In this document: positions 11,846 through 53,400 of the stretch, piece after piece
How the letters are laid out: each line of letters begins with the position of its first letter
Position numbering within the stretch: the first letter of the stretch is position 1
Origin: Lamellibrachia columna
Lineage: Eukaryota > Annelida > Polychaeta > Sabellida > Siboglinidae
Assembly (NCBI GenBank): GCA_963662155.1
Contig: OY759263.1
Coordinates: 26,434,048 to 26,498,047 of the forward strand
Reading direction: 5' to 3'
DNA length: 64,000 nucleotides
Translations under genes and position numbers: made by a program
Notes under the pieces: model-generated
Told to the model about the DNA's origin: nothing
The model's database searches: none
What the model saw: only the letters and a program-made list of their open reading frames with translations

Positions 11846-12395
11846 GGGGTGAACGAATTTGCCAAAGTTTCGAAACGGCAGCAAGAACGGGTTGGGTTCT
11901 CTCGATTAACAGTCCGGCATTCTAACAGCTACAGTCACTACCGCCCCCTCCCAAGTGCCAAGCGATTTAGTTTGCAAAGTCCATCATAGTTTCACCTTTG
12001 TCCGTCTCGTGCACATATAAAACAATTGTAAAACGCTCGAGAAACAAATGGCTTCTTTTTGCATACGTTATTTGTAGCTTCTTGTTGTTTTAATAATAAT
12101 AATAATAAAACTATTTATATAGCATCCGATCAATCAAGTTTGTTCTCAGGCGTTTTACATGCAATCATTATATACAATTATAATATAAAAACAATGCCAA
12201 CAATAAATATTCTAAAATATAGTCAATGGAAATTTTGTTTTATGTAAAATAGTCTTACCATTAATAATATATATATAAAAAAAAACAATTGTAATAATAA
12301 AATAATAATAAATGCATACGCTAATATAATTTATGTTTTCAAGTTTAAATGTCAGTGTTGTTAAATTTGTTTAAAAACGTTGTTATTTGATGCAG

Positions 12396-25263
<12,868 letters not shown>

Positions 25264-28196
25264 TCCGCGTGACAGGCGCGTGACCGCAGTCGGTCTCCCG
25301 AGAAATCGCGAGAAACTGCGAGAATTGATGGTGAGACGAGGTTGAACGTCACGACGACGTGGGCCATGTGTCATTGCTCGCGTACGACAGTGCAATACCA
25401 CAAATATTGATTGCACCGCTTATAACGTGTAAACACTGCACGATCGCAAGCAAACCGAAATAATTGAGTGGTTTTATTTCCTCAGACACTTGCCTTTCAG
25501 TGCCTTTGCGTGTTCAAATTTTTATTCGTATGGACATGTGATTATGTGTTTGCGTATTACGATTCTTTTAATTTTATAACGCATTTTACATTAAATTCCA
25601 GAGCTGATTGGTGGCTGTTTATACATAATTTTCTAGTAGGCGTCACAGAGACAGTTGATTTTATTTTAATATATGCATTATATAAACATATTTAATTATT
25701 TGTAATTGTAATTAATAATTTCCCGCGGATTTGTTTTTAATCGGTTCGCTATTTAGAGGCATTTTATATTAATGTTATAAATGTCGCATGACTATGCAAA
25801 GACATAATTACGCATCATTTTATGTTATTTTATGTGTATAATTTGTAAGTATCGTCTTTGTATAGTCCGTGTTGTTATGTTAAATACTCTCATGTATTTT
25901 GCTCTTACCTACGTTTCAATGTGCAGGTATTGTCTTCGAGTGGCACGTGCCACTTCAGTGACAACATATTCACAGACTAATATGGTATCATCATTTGTTG
26001 GCGTTTCACATTATGTAAGCCAAACATTTATGATGAAATTATTTTACATATGCTCATGAAATTGTATACCTAACATATGCAAATAAAATTGTATATCAGT
26101 TTAAGGCTATGCTGTTTTTCACTTGAGGCCTGGCTCATTGTTGCAGCTGACGGAACTGTCAGATCCATTACGTCAATGTTCGCCTAGCAACCAGGTCCGT
26201 CAAACGATCAAACATGGCCGCCGCTATCGGACATTCCGACGTATTTCTCGTTTCATTTCTGGCACAAACACTTGTCTTTGCGACAATAAAGGGCAAAGTT
26301 GTTTCAACGAGAACAATTTGTGGAAAAGTTTGATTTATCAGATATCTGCTGCCTCAGTAATGTACATAATCTATACATGGTTGCTAAGGCAAGGCTTGAG
26401 GTCACGTTCATAATTACGATTGTGACGTAAGACTGTGGATATGAGATGTCGCTTGAGAGAAATTGCTCATGATTCAAATGGCAACAAGGGATTATATTCC
26501 GAGTCCACTTTGGATTACATTCCGAGTCCAATAACATTCATATTTTACGGGGATGGAGTTTTGTGTTGACCAAGGTATTTCCAAATATCAATATTTTCTT
26601 TACTGTTTCGGCCAGATTAAAAAAAATTAAAACTCCCCTGGCCATTTCTTCGTATATTTGCGGGTCAAAAGTTGAAACGAGCATGGACCAGGACAGTGTT
26701 CTTCAGTGTCAGAAATAATAGTATATTCTGTAAATGTCAATCCCGGGATTCTGCTATTTAATAACCCAACCTCGTGAGAATTACTCGTTGCTCCCTTATA
26801 CTATAGTTGATATTTCCACGCTGAAACACGTCCTGTCGAAGTCGATGACAGCGTTGGGAAAGGTTACATAACAAAAGATGGAATCGTTGCATTAATACAT
26901 TATTTATGGTTGCACGTGAATACTTCCCTGCAGTGCTGCCCCGCGCTGGAAGGCTAGCGCCATCAAAGCACTAAAAATTTGCGTGTAGGATATTTATGTT
27001 TATATATCAAAGGGCACCATCGATCAGTTCGCAACACGTGTTTGTGAGAATGTCATCATAATATTGTTCAACTCATAACAGTTTCACAGATAATCAATGA
27101 ACGTTTACGCAATAGGCTTATCAAAATAACAAGTGGCGCCCCCTGTGGATAATCTAAAACTACATTGGTCGATGTCCATTTTGTATTTGTGATTAAGAGA
27201 GTTAGATTTGTTGACAAACTGTTTGCAGGACTCGACAACGCGTGTCCGATCCTAGACCGCAAATATTTAGCGAGTTATCGCGTCAACACAGGATGACATC
27301 GTACCAACAGTGTGCTGACTGACTGTGCAGTGGTGTATTCAGGGGAACCCATCATGCCCTCCTTCGCTTAAATTTTTTACCGTATTTTTCCGTTGCCCCG
27401 CTACATGGATGACTAGGCTTGTCACCCCATAGCCTTTGCGAGATCTTATATACTCCAAAGTAGCTGTGACATCAGAGCTAATGAATGTGTAGGCATGACG
27501 AATACCGAGCTGCGTCACTATTCGGATTTCTACTGAGGCGACACCACACGGACGGGTTCCAAACAATGCTCTCATATCAAAGTACTTCTAAAGTATACCT
27601 TGGGGACGAGTCGCTTGATTCTGGTGAGAACCTCGACGGCCATGTCTGTGTGGGGGGGGGGGAGTTAAATAACAAGAGTGCCATCAAAAAAACGTTCATC
27701 TGCATTCCCTGTCCTCAAAAATAGATGGACTCTCTAAAATAGCGGGAGGTGAGAAATTGGCCCAAAATACAGGGGGAGGTGGGAGGTTTGCCCCACAAAA
27801 AAATTGTTGGAGATGGGAGGTTGAGACCCCTGCCACACCTATACCTGGTTGAGACCCCTGCCACACAAAAATGAAAACAAAACAAGTGTTTATTTACCTA
27901 CTCATATGTATTCACGTAGGTTATAATTTATACATATAGACGTCACATATTCACTACAGTGTCAAATAATTCGTCATTTGTTTGCTTAACTGCTCCAGGT
28001 TTATGCAAATTCCTATGTTGATTTATTATTTATGCTAATTAGTATTCCAAGTACATCTGGTACGAGCAACAACTACGACTTGTAATATTACGACCACCAC
28101 CGCTAATACAAATACAAACACACGCATACATTGTACCTTTGCTATTGTAATGTCACGTGCATTGCGATTGTTTAAGGCACTGAATGAGCCGTATGT
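25264..28196. other. Gap between convergent genes A and B
   Basis: This AT-rich stretch holds the presumed 3' ends of gene A (+) and gene B (-). AATAAA occurs at 26082-26087 on the plus strand, and its complement TTTATT occurs at 28022-28027 and 27889-27894 for the minus-strand gene. A G-run (about 27650) and a degraded repeat with two copies of GGTTGAGACCCCTGCCACAC (about 27821 and 27847) lie in between. No supported exon was found. Confidence 0.5.
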
Positions 28197-42486
<14,290 letters not shown>

Positions 42487-43149
42487 CTGTTCCGTTCACT
42501 TGGCTGTCCTAGACAAACTGTGAACCCCGTCGTCCACCAAGCAAGCACCGCTGTTTGCTTTATGGCGATTTTATTCGCGAAACTGTATACGGTCGAATTT
42601 AGTTGAATGTATATAAATCGTCGTCATTCGATACGTATTTGCTTGCCGTAATGGCCTTAATGGCTGTACGCACGCGGATGTGCAAGTAGCTTGTATTGTC
42701 TAACGGTATAGTGTTCCTTTACTTAATTTGTGTACACCGCAACTTTACAACTCGTTAAACGGATGTATTGACGCACAAAAGGTAGTTCGATAACATTTAT
42801 TTTTGTCGTCATATTATAGGCCTACACAGTGCATATCGGCAAACATTTCGGATCAGGATTTGCAAACAAAATGTGTTTTATTTATAATATTGTTCACGCT
42901 TCATTACCTATGCCAAAATCAACACAATGTTGCTATAGATATAGTATTAGTGTATCCACTAAATCATCTCGCGTCGGTATTTTGATCCAGACCGCGTGAC
43001 CTCTTACATGCGTTCCACAATATTCTGGCCAGTGACGTAAAACAAATACATATTGCGACGTCGTATCCGTCCAGCAAGATCTCAGCGGCTGATGTCTACA
43101 CAGGGCCCGAAGTTATAAACACTCAGATTTCAACTCGCTTGGTCATCCA

Positions 43150-43400
43150 CTCTGTGTGGGGGGGCGTGGCGTATTGGTAAGAGTATCCGACCCTCAATCG
43201 AGAGAATCTGGGTTCGAATCCTCTCGTTCCCGTTTCGGAGATATGGCAATTAATCTCATTGCTCCAGTTCACTGAATGAGTACCTGGCTGGCTGGGTAGT
43301 CGCGATGGCGTCGGAATTAACAGGTCTGCCAGAGGGTGGAGTTTAATTCGCTTATAGCGGTCCCAAGGACTGAATACTGCGCTAAATAAGAACTGGCCTT
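43150..43400 (+). mobile_element. tRNA-derived SINE, copy with tRNA-like head
   Basis: The head reads GGCGTATTGGTAAGAGTATC (box A-like) and CTGGGTTCGAATCCTC at about 43208-43223 (box B: GGTTCGAATCC), the two internal promoters of RNA polymerase III. The body carries TGAGTACCTGGCT, CAGGTCTGCCAGAGGGTGGA and CCCAAGGACTGAATACTGCG. Confidence 0.85.
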
Positions 43401-43404
43401 TACC

Positions 43405-43740
43405 TTTGTGGGGCGCGGTGACGTAGAGGTTAGAACGACGGACTCTCAGTCGACTTGGAATCCTCTTGCTGCCGTTTCGAAGCTTTGGCAATTTCGTTCA
43501 CTCCACGTTACTCCAGTTCACTAAGCTGTATAAATGAATACCTGGCTGCGTACAGTGGTGGAAATATGTGAACAAATGGTCTTCGCGCAGTAATTGTAGC
43601 GTGGTTGAATGCTTTCCATAGAAGTCAAGTAGGCGTTGAAATGAATAGATCTGCCGGGAAGTGTACAAGCGGTTTGAGCAGGCCCAAGGACTCGATACCG
43701 CGCTACATACGAACGTACCTTACTTTGATCTTTACATTTT
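43405..43740 (+). mobile_element. tRNA-derived SINE, second tandem copy
   Basis: The head GGGGCGCGGTGACGTAGAGG plus TTAGAACGACGGACTCTCAG is followed by a degraded box B (CTTGGAATCC). The body has CTAAGCTGTATAAATGAATA, GTAGCGTGGTTGAATGC and GGCCCAAGGACTCGATACCG. It lies directly downstream of the copy at 43150-43400 in the same orientation. Confidence 0.85.
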
Positions 43741-44603
43741 ACACAAGTTTGAGAAGGCAGTGTTAGTTGAGCCACTGGGTTAGTTGAGCCACCCATCTTT
43801 CCCAGGAAACTACAGCAGCGACAGTTACATGGTACCACCCAGTGAATGAACATGTTATTAGATGGACGTATAATAGGTAACGTTTGTCACAACGGTCAGA
43901 ACATGTGAGCTAAAAGTATGTTTTTTTATGTTTTTCGAAACTTTTAGGAATTGTGATTAATGTCTGCTGGTGTGTAAATTATCAACGCACATGACCAGAC
44001 TTTGTTGTTTGTATACTTACAAATGGTTTAACAATGCACAGAGAAGAATGTTATTTACATCACTTCACGCATTAATGAGAAGTTAATTAAATAAGCTTAA
44101 TTGTCGAAACGGGGCTAGTTGAGCCGCCCAAGACCCATGGGATGTTTATTTGAGCAACGTGCAGTAAACAAATTTAGCTAAGCTTTGAAATGGGTGCAAG
44201 AGGATTGGAACTCCGGTACTTTAGAATAATATTCAGACAGTTTTAAAAGCACTACCAATGCGCCCCACGCATACTTGAAATATCGAGACCGGGTTTTCCA
44301 GGAAAAATGTTTGCTAGTGGTTCCCTCTTCTGGAAAAATAAACTTTTCCTACATTCAACAGATGGCGTCACCATACTAATAGGTCAAAGGAATTTATATC
44401 TATACGCCGTGATGCCTGTTGCGAATTTTATTCTTTAAATAAGTCCAATTTGCTACTTTTCAAGTCAGGTATTATACATACGTCCTGAAATGTTCAACTC
44501 GCTTTGCTTTGGCAATCTTGTTGAAAACAAATATCAATGCAAACGTTTTACTAGTGCACTATGTGGCGCCCGGATATCGCAACTGCACCGTTGCTGTTCG
44601 GCT

Positions 44604-44612
44604 CCTTCCGGT
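44604..44612 (-). promoter_or_regulatory. ETS-type site upstream of RSU1
   Basis: CCTTCCGGT (minus strand ACCGGAAGG) lies 62 bp before the RSU1 start codon. ETS-family sites near the start are common in housekeeping gene promoters. It could also lie within the leader. Confidence 0.25.
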
Positions 44613-44673
44613 ATTAATCCAGGAGGAATTTTGTGGTGAAAACTTTTCCAAATACGGCAACTTATTTGCAAAC

Positions 44674-44779
44674 ATGTCGAAGTTTAAGAAATATCTAGAT
44701 GATTTGATTGAGCACAAAGGGACTGAGATGGAACTCATCGAGAAAGGCATCGTTAATTTGTCGGATATCCCGAATATTC
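44674..44779 (+). CDS. RSU1: RSU1 exon 1
   Basis: Encodes M-S-K-F-K-K-Y-L-D-D-L-I-E-H-K and E-L-I-E-K-G-I-V-N-L-S-D-I-P-N-I. It ends in donor GTAAGT, phase 1. Confidence 0.92.
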
Positions 44780-47437
44780 GTAAGTCTCAGGATTTAGTTG
44801 TAGGCGACACCGATCTTTACCGTAATTTCACGATCTCACAAACATAGTCATAGATGATAGACAACATAGCAATGCCATTGCACTGGCCCATACATCATAC
44901 TAGTCTAGTCCCCGCCCCCTTTCGGAAATGCATGCACTATTCAATATTTGACTGGTAACCATTGACCACGGCTATCATGATAAAGACGATGTAAAGACCA
45001 GTCCCGTAAAAAAAGGATAGCGGTGCCGGTGGGCGTGGTTAATTTTGTCACCGTACTGACTACTGTCGTACAGCACCAGCGGGTCAGCATCCTTGGACGT
45101 TGCACACTATACAAGGACAATGTAGTCTCATAAGTTATCAATGACAATGTCGAAAAAAACGTAGTGGTTTAAACCACCACCCCAGTACGTGGTGTGAGCA
45201 TTCATAATATAGCATACGTAACTTGGCTACAACTTAGTCTTAGAAACTATCCACTACACTGCCCAGTTCTGATATCCAGAATAGCGTCATTGTGCATTAA
45301 TACCAGTTTCAGTTAAAATGTTGCTACCTACAGATATATGGGTGTTTTGTTTGTTCATATTATGCTGGCCTGGTGGGCCACCATAGGTTTGGATCATATT
45401 TATCAGATTGGTTACATGTCAACGTTTCAAATCATTTAAATCACTTACAATTTCAATCCTTACCCTCCACCCCGGTGCCACAATTAAACAAAATATTCAT
45501 CTCGATCTCATCGATCTGACTTCATAGTTTATGTTATCACTTCCTACAGTCGGCACATTGTTTTGATAAGTATGTTCACCTAACTTCCGCTTGGCATTGC
45601 TACTAGCAACGACATGCAGACTTTTTAAAAAGCTCATGCATTGCAATGGATGATTTTCCTAGGGTCGCACTGTGTTACCGGTGTATCACAGTATTTTCTT
45701 CTTTGCGATATGTATTGGCTATCGCGATACGCTTTTAACTTTCCTTTGACATACCGATATAGACCGAAGGTTCATGGACTGTCCGCTAAGTGTCACAACA
45801 ATGCCTAACATTTACTCCAGGAACCCGCTAGGATGCAGATAGCTAAGTTTGCTATAGCTTTGTACTTATGTCCAGAAGTTTAAATATTTGAAAGAAATAA
45901 AGCCCAATGGTAATAGGCAGCAGTCATAATAATTATTATATAGCTAACTGTAACTCGATACTGATTGTCAAAGATGCTTGCAGTACATATGTGGCGGCAT
46001 CACCCGTTGAATTGTTGTTTTTACAATGCGACATGCTGCGGCTTCGACAGCGGCATCTGATTCTCAAACATTTCCAGCAGCAACATTATCTGCTATGTGG
46101 AAAACTGGCAGAAAGTATAAAAGTCAATCAGTTTGCCAGCCTTAACCCCCTTTAGAATATTTTATATGAATAGGTAATTGTCGACAATTGTGAATGGCCC
46201 CTTAGCTTCAACAACTATTATGCTGTGCAACTGTCACTGTTTGTTCCTGGGGTAAGTCAGGAGGTGTTCAGTCAGGACACTCATCCAGCATTTGGATCAT
46301 ATCAATATCAATATATCAATCAAACTATATAAATTTCTCAAAATATTTTTTATTAAAAAATATCACTTCAGCCACTTTTACACTACATTTGCAGGAAAAT
46401 GCAATTCTGTTACCAGTAGCAAAATGTATGGGTCATATATAATGTTATAATATCAATGTGAATTTAATTTTCAGTTACGATGCGGCAACTCACTCGTATT
46501 ACTTTGAGTCATAACAAACTGTCAGGTGAGAGCCACACAAATGCACATACATACATACACTTGCATTACATTTTTAACAGAGCTCTGAGTTGAATATTCA
46601 TAATCAGATAATGGTAAATGACAACTGTGGTTCATTAAAACACATTTGGGTGATCAATATTACTAGACCTGTTGGTACAGAAATCCATTCAGGTTAACAT
46701 TAACATCAACATTTCTGTAATACCTCCACCTAATTTTTTTTTCACTCCACTTTGTTAGCCAGTCAAATCTGTTGGTGTTATAGGTCAAGTCTATTTCCTG
46801 TCAGCGGCGGCGACTTTATTACATATTTACTAGGTGCCACTGAAATCGTCTTTGATCTACCAGTTTCACATGGTTCTTCTTAAAACTTCATATAAACATA
46901 ACTATTCAACATATCTGATTAATTGTTGATTGAATGTGTAGCTTAAACGTATGGCTACATTTGCCCACTGGATAGAGAGACATTTAGCCACTGGATAGAG
47001 AGACATTTAGCCACTCAGAAAAAATCTAGTACCATGGTAAATTGGTTGAAATGTGTTTATCTGTACTTTCTGTTTTTCATGACATTCAAATAGTAATATC
47101 TCCTTGGTTATACGATGTTGTGTTGGTATTACCACTGTATTATAACATAGTCTTAGCAACAGATAGATACAGCATTAATAGTTTTACGATAATTATTAGC
47201 AAAGTTATGATGCTTTAATGGAGCTCATTTAAATTGCTCCAAATTGTGCGCACTGCAGAAGTATTCACCACGTGAAGAGTTAAAATAGGCTTCAGTGCTG
47301 AAAGCTTGGATGCAGTGATCCATGTTAAATGAGTTATGTTGTGGATAACCAGATTTTTTTTACAGATTACTGAATTTAATACCTTGGTAATCTGTCTGGA
47401 TTACTACACAATTCTTAAAATCTACCCCTGTATAGTG

Positions 47438-47483
<46 letters not shown>

Positions 47484-50400
47484 CATGACTTTGTGATCAA
47501 AGAATTAACAAACTTTCATGTCATTTCGTATGTTTGCTGCACCTCAGTCCTTCCTGCTGGCATTGCCGACCTGGTCAACCTGGAGATACTTACACTCTTC
47601 AACAATCACATTCAGGTAAGTATAGCAATTAACTGAGTAAAATATATTATAACTAATTAATATTTAGACTCACTATTGCTATCATATATCTGGTCAAACC
47701 TGTTCACTGGTGCGTACATTGAAACAATGTTTTTAGTATCGATAACAATATCGTTATAAATGTATTAGTTGAAAGCATTTCATATTCATTTGATTTGACA
47801 CTCAGTTTGACATTTAGAAATGACATTCACTGAGCATCACTATTAAATTATTAAAAGCAATAAACAATCAGATGTTAAATGTGGTATAGTTTTAATGAGG
47901 AACTTTGCAGAAAACGTAGCCAACATAACACATGCATTCATCGTGTGTATGCAAAATGAGGCTGACTGTTATTTTCGGTATGAAGTGTATTCTTGTTACA
48001 AAATACTGCAAGAAGAATTGAGAGCTGGTGAAAAATACTCAAAGTTAAACATGCCTGGCACTCAGTCTTGTGTTCTGAAGTGCAGGTAGGATTTTAAAAA
48101 TGGACATGTCTGATTATGAACTAGTTTACATCATGACACAGTCATCCCGTACAAAAGAGCGAGTTTGATGATGACGGGACTGTTGTTTACATCATTGTGA
48201 TGACCGTATGTGTGCTGCAACCTATGGTTGCACATTTCCTCATTGACTACAAGTCTTGTATGTGTACTGAACTGAATAAAAAACTTGACATGTTGTAATT
48301 TGCAAACATAAAACACATGGCCTAATTCTGTGGTTTGGGGGATGTTGCCTTTATTGGCAGAGTACTAGCTGTCCATAATGCAGAATAAATTTCCAATCAA
48401 CTGCTTCTGCACATACATATGTGGCCATATATATATATATATATATATATGTGCAAAACTGGTTTTGCACAGTGCACTTGCCTCATTGTCACTCAGAAAT
48501 TGACATTGTTGTGAAGCCCAACATCGCAGCAGTCAGAAACAAAACTAAATATTGACTTTGATAATCACTGTTTGTCATGCGTAGACTTTCTAATGGTGAC
48601 AGAGGTTTTGACCGTCTGGGGTGGGACAGTTGGTAGCAGAGGTTGCGCATGTCTTTGGATACAGTAGACAGACATTTCACAGTCTGAGGACACATGTCTG
48701 GCAGAATGGGCCCGTGGCTGATCTCCCAAGGTGATGGGCACCGCATGTAAAGGACCAGTAAACTTAAAGCCGGTTGTATGATTAGTTTGTAACTGTTTGT
48801 GACAAGTCTTTAGAATTAGAGGATGAGTCACTGCACAAACCTCTGAAATCATCTGTACGCTGCAAGAAGCCATGTATTGGACCTACTCAGACAGAATTAC
48901 GCCTCGTGTTTTATATTAACAAATCACAACAGTGTCAAGTTTCTTATTTGGTTCAGTATGCATTGCCCCCATTGAGACACGTTTTCTTGTTTCCTGGCAT
49001 GTGTGTTTTTCTTCAGGAATTGCCAATCACCATGAGTAGCCTGCCCAAACTAAGGATCTTGAACCTCGGGTGAGTGTGTCACTCAGTGCAATATCATGTC
49101 TCATGTATAGTTGTGTTGCACTAAGTTCAGGGTTGAAAAAAATCATTGTTTAAAGATGTTTTTTTTTAATAAGATTTTTTTAAATTTAAATAAGATTTTT
49201 TTTAATTTAAATAAGATTTGTTTTAATTTAAATAAGATTTTTTAAATTTATTTGATTTTTTTTAAATCTGGTATACAGACATTTATATAGATGTTTATAT
49301 TTATAAACTCTTTAAACGTGTTGTATTCAAACCGATTTGGGTACTTGTCTTAACAGAGGGTACATGATTTTTGCTTATATAAAGACATTAGACAATGTCC
49401 ACAAAGCCTCACCCCTGTAGTTGCATAATCTGTCTTGGAAAGGAAAGCATGCTGTGTGTCTGTGGCTGTAGCAGTGCTAATTATTGCTTGCTGAGAGGGT
49501 GGATTAGCACCTGTCCAGGGCTCTGTGTACTCTAAGGGTCTCCAACCAGACTGCAAACTAGTACAGTATTAAACAATTGTAGCCCAGACTGTCTCACTTG
49601 AGTCAACATACTTAATTGGTAACAACTAGCACAAGCTCTAAGTGGACTTTAACTCAGTGCTTCTGACTTGAAAACATACTTCCTCTGGGAGACAAGTTTA
49701 TGTGGCTTGCATTCAGAAAGGGAATAGCTCAAACATACACAATGTCATAAAATATTTGACTATCAGGCTATCTGGTTACAATACAACTACACAAGTGTGC
49801 ACACTTTGTGCTTTTGTATTAAAAAACCATACAAAACTTTGTTGATCTCGATGCTTGTAAACAATTATTTGTGTTAAATTCATATAAATTAGCGCAAAAA
49901 AAACATAAATCAGTGATTTTTTGGAGTGATTTAAATCAAACAACCCTGACTAAGTTAGTATAAATGGTGTGTTTGTGGCACTGTGTGAATGCCTGTGTGT
50001 ACACGCACGTGTGTATGAATTATGGCTATGTCTATTTCCTGTTATGAAATTAAATATAGTTAAGTTTGCAAAAATGTGGAAGCAATGTTTCCTAATGTCA
50101 TTTAAAATTTTTATTAAAAATAGTTGTATGCGCCCAATTCCACCTACTGGTGTGTTACAGGCTGTGCTGTCATCAGTAATGACGCCACCGACAATTTGTG
50201 AACAGAACACATACCATCAGGCACATTGTCTGTGTGTGGGGAGGCTCATTTATATGAGCGTTTCTATCATAGCATTTATCATAACATCATGTACAATACA
50301 GCCTATATCTGTTCTAACATCTTGGCCACCCAAATGTGTTTTAATAAACTGCAATTTCAAAATATAATTTGAATATCTGTTTATGAATACCGACCTTGCC

Positions 50401-53400
50401 ATTCAGTGTGCAGTGTAAGCATGACCTTCAAGTTGATACATTCAGGTTAAACAGTCAAATTATATGAAACACATTTGGTTCACTAAAACGCATTTTGTTG
50501 ATCAATATCTTAGAATGATTTATTCTATATTTATAATGTGATCTTACAATGAAAAGGATTAGATTTTGTACATTTATAGTGTTGCTCTTTGTTGACAGGG
50601 TCAACCGGCTGTCCAGTTTGCCCCGTGGGTTTGGAGCATTCCCTGTCCTTGAGGTCCTTGATCTGACATACAACAACCTGGATGAGAAGTCACTGCCTGC
50701 AAACTTCTTCTGTCTCGGTGAGTTCTATGTCTTGTCTGAGAGAAGTCACTGTCAGCCAGCTATTTCTGTCTCTGTGAGTTCGATGTCTTGTCTGAGAGAA
50801 GTCACTGCTGGCCAACTTCTTCTGTCTCTGTGAGTTCGATGTCTTGTCTGAGAGAAGTCACTGCTGGCCAACTTCTTCACAGTGACACATTACACTATCA
50901 CTACCTAAGCTTATCCTGCCACTTCTGAAAATTGTTGTAACATTGCTTGAAGTTATTGATACGGAATCAATTCAAATCACTGCATGTCAATGACGTTGCT
51001 ACAGAAACGCTGCGAGCCCTCTTTCTCAGCGACAACGACTTCCAGGGATTGCCATCAGAGATAGGCAAGTTGAAGAATCTGCAAATTGTAAGTGGACATA
51101 AATTCTCCTCTCAGCACTATTAGGATATTTTACTGGCCTGACATATTAAACATAATCAATTAGGTTTGTGTTCAGGTCTGGCGCATAAAGCATTTGCAGT
51201 TTTGTACATGTGTGAAAATGAACTATTCACCCATGTCAAATGGTTTGTTTTAATGTTAGCAGGTACGTGACCCAGTTAAATCAACATTTACAAATGTGTG
51301 CATTTGAATAACATTCCCTGAAGCTTCACAGCAGGAAGAAGTGGCAGTATTGTGTTAGTGGTCGGGGTCGGGGGGGTGGCAGGGGGTTGTGGTCACCCTA
51401 AAATTTTTTGTTTGTTTGCAGCTTGTCTTACGAGAGAATGACCTCATTTCATTGCCGAAGGAGATTGGAAACCTGACTCGACTGAGAGAACTCCACGTAC
51501 AAGGCAATCGACTGACCGTGCTGCCACCTGAACTTGGTGAGTTTTGGAAGAACTATATCCTCAGGAACTTGAACTCGGAGGCACAGCAAACCAGAACCAT
51601 TAAGAATTATTATGAACAGGGACATGCAAAAGACATCATCATAATAAGGACATCATCATAATAAAGACATCATCATAATAAAGACATCATCATAATAAAG
51701 ACATCATCATAATAAAGACATCATCATAATAAAGACATCATCATAATAAAGACATCATCATAATAAAGACATCATCATAATAAAGACATCATCATAATAA
51801 AGTGCTACCAAAGATTTATGGTGGAAATGCAGTTTGGAATAAATATGTCTTGAGTTTTTACAGAACGTAACTATAGTTTCATGTGATTTCAAAATGATGG
51901 GGAGTTCACTCCAGACCTTGGGCACAGCTAAAGAGAAAGAACATTCGCCCTGGTTAAGCTTAGTTTTAGGAACAATAAGTTGTTATGAAATGGATGATCT
52001 GATCTGCCCAGGGATATCTGAAAGATGCAGAAGACTAGCCGTGTAGGGTGGCTGTTGTGTAGATAGACCACGACATGAAAGAGTGGACAGTCCAAATATC
52101 TTCCTATAATCCATTTTTTATTGTTGGTTAATCTTTGTTACCCAAATGGAATCTTACTTAGGCTGGCAGTTTTAAGATGTTAAATTCTGTTCCTCATGCT
52201 CAAAAGGTGTCCACTTTTTTCACATCTTTGTGTTGTTACAAAGTAAATGCATTCTGTGAAAATCTTTTGAGAATGTAGACCCTTGAAACTTGCCGCCTCA
52301 AACTGACTGTCACATCATTGTTGCTGTTGAGAGGGAAACTGTCACATCATTGTTGTTGTTGATAGGGAAACTGTCACATCATTATTGTTGTTGATAGGGA
52401 AACTGTTACATCATTGTTGTTGTTGATAGGGAAACTGTCACATCATTGTTGTTGTTGATAGGGAAACTGTTACATCATTGTTGTTGTCGATAGGGAAACA
52501 GTCACATCATTGTTGTTGATAGGGAAACTGTTACATCATTGTTGTTGTTGCACATCATTGTTGTTGTTGATAGGGAAACTGTAACATCATTGTTGTTGAT
52601 GGGGAAACTGTCACATTGTTGTTGATAGGGAAACTGTCGCATCATTGTTGTTGATAGGGAAACTGTCACATCATTCAATGCCATATAATACGGTCTTATA
52701 CAAAGGTACATTATGAGATCATATAGACAATTACATTATCACTAATATGAACCCAGATCAAACACAAGATACTTATCTCTTGTCATTAACAATTCAACCA
52801 ATGTATTATGACACATACACGAAATCGATGTCATTTAACCTTGGACACCTTTCCCCTTGCATGAAACTTTGAATTACCGTATTCGACCTATTTAGCATAC
52901 ATGCACTAATTAGCATACGCCCCCTTTTTTAATCAGCAGGATCCATAATTATTGTAATTTGACTAGTGTAGAACAACTGAAAAGTAGTCCTCATCATTCA
53001 TGCTGTGATCACCACATACCACGCATACATACACATACTGATATGACTAGCAGCGTGGCATTTGTTTATTCCTCTTCCATTGTAACATCAACTGGGATCA
53101 GAAAGTAAACAGCCCTTTAGAATAAACTTCATTGTATGACTATGAACAAAAACATTAACACCACTGAAGCCAATTTGTTTAGTAGTACGAAACATCACTG
53201 TTTTGAGACCGTGCCTAAGACGTATGGTATCAATCCCATAACTTGGTAAGGATGATTAACAAAAGCATATTTGTGTTTGCCGACTAAGACTGAGTGTGGC
53301 CGACCTCTTGTAGGGAACCTGGACTTGGTGGGCAGCAAGCAGGTGTTCAAGGGCGAGAACAACCCCTGGGTGCCCCCCATTGCAGACCAGTTCCAGATCG

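Larger units (their letters stand above)
42487..44673. other. Gap between divergent genes B and RSU1
   Basis: About 2.2 kb separates the presumed start of gene B (-) from the start codon of RSU1 (+). It holds two SINE copies and otherwise AT-rich sequence. Both gene starts face away from each other, so promoters of both genes should lie here. Confidence 0.6.

Noticed and set aside
43160..43232. A functional tRNA gene at the SINE head
   Set aside because: Boxes A and B are present, but no complete cloverleaf can be drawn and the sequence continues into the SINE body shared with other copies.
44509..44673. N-terminal extension of RSU1 in the same open frame
   Set aside because: The frame is open upstream but contains no ATG before 44674, and the known family start corresponds to 44674.
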